From JABRWC01 sp039961675 (GTDB lineage Bacteria; Planctomycetota; Phycisphaerae; UBA1845; Fen-1342), in the NCBI GenBank assembly GCA_039961675.1, contig JABRWC010000017.1, positions 1 to 64,000 of the forward strand: a stretch of 64,000 nucleotides of DNA. The letters run 5' to 3'. The position numbers and the translations under genes are program-made. Below the pieces are notes generated by a model. The model was given only the letters and a program-made list of their open reading frames with translations, had not been told where the DNA came from and ran no database searches. Shown in pieces: positions 61,866 through 64,000 of the stretch (position 1 is its first letter; the number at the start of each line of letters is the position of its first letter).

Positions 61866-63731
61866 TCATCCGCCCGCCCGCTTCTCAATCTTCGCCCACG
61901 TGTCCTTGAGCGTCACCGTGCGGTTGAACACCAGACACCCCGGCGCCGAGTCCGGATCGACGCAGAAATACCCCAGCCGCTCGAACTGGAACCGCTCGCC
62001 CGCCGAAGCGCCGGCCAGGCTCGGCTCCAGCTTGCATCCGCGCAGAACTTCCAGCGAGCCGGGATTCAGGTTCCGCAGCCATTCGGGCGCGCCGCCCGTA
62101 GCCCCTTCCTCCGTTCGTACCGTTCGCCCTTCATCCCCTTTTCCTGATTCGCCCAACGCGGCGGCCGCGGCTTCCGCACCCGCCTCGTCGAGCTGCTCGG
62201 GATCGGGCCGGATGAACAAGTGGTCGTACAGCCGCACTTGGGCCTCGATCGCGTGCGCGGCCGAAACCCAGTGGATCGTTCCCTTGACCTTCCGCCCGTC
62301 GGGCGCGTCGCCCCCGCGCGTCGCGGGGTCGTAGGTGCACCGCACCTCGATTACCTCGCCGGTCGCGGGGTCGCGGACGCAGCCCGTGCAGCGCACGAAG
62401 TATGCGTAGCGCAGCCGCACCTCCGCGCCGGGAAAGAGGCGGTGGTATTTCGGCGGCGGCGGATCGCGGAAATCGTCCTGCTCGATGTACAGCTCGCCGC
62501 TGAACGGAACCTTGCGCGTCCCCGCCGCCGCGTCCTCGGGGTTGTTGATCGCATCCAGCCAATCGACGCGTCCGGGTTCGCCGTGCTCGCCCCAATTCTC
62601 GATCACCAGCTTCAGCGGCCGCAGCACCGCCATGCGCCGCGGCGCCGACTGGTTGAGCTGCTCGCGGACGGCGTTCTCCAGCAGCACCACGTCGATCACG
62701 CTGTCGGCCTTGCTGACGCCGATTTGCGCGCAGAAGCTGCGGATCGCCTGCGGCGGGTAGCCGCGCCGCCGCATGCCGGAGAGCGTCGGCATGCGCGGGT
62801 CGTCCCAGCCGCGCACCAGCTTTTCACGCACCAGGTGCAGCAGCTTGCGCTTGCTCATGACGGTGTAGCTGAGGTTCAGCCGTGCGAATTCGATCTGTTG
62901 CGGGTGGGCGATCGTGCGGCCCCAGGGACCGCTCCCGTCCGGCGTGCGTCCCTCGTTGATCGCGTCGAGGAACCAGTCGTAGAGCGGCCGGTGGTTCTCG
63001 AACTCCAGCGTGCAGATGCTGTGCGTGATGCCCTCGATGCTGTCCTCGTTGCCGTGGGCCCAGTCGTACGTGGGGTACACGCACCAGGCGTCGCCCGTGC
63101 GATGGTGCGAGGCGTGGACGATGCGGTACATGATCGGGTCGCGCAGCAGCACGTTCGGGTGCGCCATGTCGATCTTGGCCCGCAATGTCTTCGAGCCGTC
63201 GGGAAACTCGCCCTTCCGCATGCGCTCGAACAGGTCGAGGTTCTCTTCCACGCCCCGGTCGCGGTACGGGCTGTTGCGGCCCGGCTTCGTCAGCGTGCCG
63301 CGCATCTCCGAGACCCGCTCGCCCGGCAGGTCGCACACGTACGCTTTGCCCTTGCGGATCAGCTCGACCGCCCAGGCGTACATCTGCTCAAAATAGTCGC
63401 TGGCGAACAGCACGCCGGCGAGGGGGGCGTCGTCGCGCATCCCCGTCCACCGGGCGCCCAGCCACCGCACGTCCTCGACGATCGACTCGACGTACTCCTG
63501 CTCCTCCGTCACCGGGTTCGTGTCGTCGAAGCGCAAGTTGAACTTGCCGCCGTACTGCTGCGCCAAACCGTAGTTCAGGCAGATGCTCTTGGCGTGCCCG
63601 ATGTGCAGATAGCCGTTCGGCTCCGGCGGGAATCGCGTGTGGACCCGGCCGCCCCATTTCCCACTCGCGTTGTCGGCCTCGATGATTTCCTGGATGAAAT
63701 TGAGCGACGGTCGGTCGTCGTGCTCGGTCAT
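61866..63731 (-). CDS. glnS: Glutaminyl-tRNA synthetase
   Basis: Charges tRNA-Gln directly with glutamine. The 621-residue class I synthetase has the HIGH-type motif in NGYLHIGHAKSICLNYG, the KMSKS-type motif VMSKRKLLHLV, the DDTNPVTEEQEYV string and YPTYDWAHGNEDSIEGITHS, all GlnRS-type rather than GluRS. The C-terminal anticodon-binding beta barrels carry KVKGTIHWVSAAHAIEAQVRLYDHLF (broken by normal spacing). The start ATG at 63731 is family-like. Confidence 0.97.
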   Translation of the reverse strand: MTEHDDRPSLNFIQEIIEADNASGKWGGRVHTRFPPEPNGYLHIGHAKSICLNYGLAQQYGGKFNLRFDDTNPVTEEQEYVESIVEDVRWLGARWTGMRDDAPLAGVLFASDYFEQMYAWAVELIRKGKAYVCDLPGERVSEMRGTLTKPGRNSPYRDRGVEENLDLFERMRKGEFPDGSKTLRAKIDMAHPNVLLRDPIMYRIVHASHHRTGDAWCVYPTYDWAHGNEDSIEGITHSICTLEFENHRPLYDWFLDAINEGRTPDGSGPWGRTIAHPQQIEFARLNLSYTVMSKRKLLHLVREKLVRGWDDPRMPTLSGMRRRGYPPQAIRSFCAQIGVSKADSVIDVVLLENAVREQLNQSAPRRMAVLRPLKLVIENWGEHGEPGRVDWLDAINNPEDAAAGTRKVPFSGELYIEQDDFRDPPPPKYHRLFPGAEVRLRYAYFVRCTGCVRDPATGEVIEVRCTYDPATRGGDAPDGRKVKGTIHWVSAAHAIEAQVRLYDHLFIRPDPEQLDEAGAEAAAAALGESGKGDEGRTVRTEEGATGGAPEWLRNLNPGSLEVLRGCKLEPSLAGASAGERFQFERLGYFCVDPDSAPGCLVFNRTVTLKDTWAKIEKRAGG

Positions 63732-63760
63732 TGCGACACTACCTCGGTCTCAGGGGCGCC

Positions 63761-63779
63761 CGCCGCCAAGCTGGCGGCG
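63761..63779. repeat. Perfect inverted repeat CGCCGCCA-AGC-TGGCGGCG
   Basis: An 8-bp perfect stem with a 3-base loop, about 30 bases upstream of glnS. It is either another intergenic palindrome or a regulatory hairpin in the glnS leader. The last bases of the window (AGAAAGGGGGCT then ATG at 63998) may begin another plus-strand gene, but only one codon is visible. Confidence 0.5.
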
Positions 63780-64000
63780 AGCGGTGAATCGACGCCGCCG
63801 CCCGGCGCCGGTTCGCGCCGCGACCCGGGCGCGGCGGCCGGCAGGCCGGCGCGCATGCCCGGTCCACCGGCCGCGAATCGTACTCGCCCGCCAGCGCCCC
63901 ACCAATGTTCCCGCCGTGGCGGCGCATGCGAAACCCGCGCTCGCCACGTATACTGCGTGGAGCTGGGTCGCTGGCGCTCGTCGGCAGAAAGGGGGCTATG

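Overview
The window is a GC-rich bacterial chromosome segment that most resembles a member of the Planctomycetota. This is inferred from secreted proteins ending in dockerin-like EF-hand repeats, a pseudopilin with the planctomycete-style C-terminal HX..DG region, many lipoproteins of unknown function, and palindromic intergenic repeats. No rRNA, phage or insertion sequence was seen. Genes are dense on both strands.

Layout. (1) 1-1653 is the 3' part of lepA. (2) 1713-5340 is a complete minimal type V CRISPR locus: an 816-residue effector recognised as Cas12g, a gap with a strong anti-repeat (candidate tracrRNA, 4269-4293), then an array of 36-nt repeats with 29-30-nt spacers. The far end of the array has degenerated and carries copies of a dispersed palindromic repeat in place of spacers. 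No cas1, cas2 or cas4 is in the window. (3) 5660-12691 encodes secreted proteins: an FG-GAP protein, a Cys-rich protein, an unknown protein and a large GH57-like glycosidase. (4) 12818-18065 holds a small conserved protein, dUTPase, a polytopic membrane protein, a C45-type hydrolase and an acyl-CoA dehydrogenase with a clear terminator. (5) 18241-23508 is a polyhydroxyalkanoate (PHA) cluster: phasin, PhaE, class III PhaC and a reductase on the minus strand, with thiE downstream, and a divergent PhaR-type regulator. A near-consensus promoter and a perfect palindrome lie between the divergent genes. (6) 23674-32280 contains a lipoprotein coupled to a 978-residue OmpA/peptidoglycan-binding/zincin-like protein with a small partner, an MFS-acyltransferase fusion, a Pro-rich lipoprotein and a TlyA-like methyltransferase. 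(7) 32452-34993 has a PpiC-type foldase, tRNA-Leu(GAG), tRNA-Arg(ACG) and a pseudopilin. (8) 35427-41676 is a Gld-like ABC operon (ATPase, permease, auxiliary protein, DUF4340 protein). (9) 41911-53912 mixes a BNR-repeat protein, a VOC protein, a zinc-ribbon protein, a MacB/LolD-type ATPase, hutH with a coupled secreted protein, a LOG protein, an amidohydrolase, a LigD-N-like protein and an M32 carboxypeptidase. (10) 54016-63731 has a NifU-type scaffold, a palindrome array, an unusual class I tRNA with anticodon UAA, ygfZ, cinA, a TPR protein, a large secreted protein, a broken gene and glnS.

The most notable system is the Cas12g locus. Its effector, anti-repeat and array are co-oriented and fit a tracrRNA-dependent, RNA-targeting defence unit sitting in a chromosome between housekeeping and secreted-protein genes. 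The PHA cluster is the clearest metabolic unit. Family calls rest on reading motifs by eye and on memory of the families; no database search was run.
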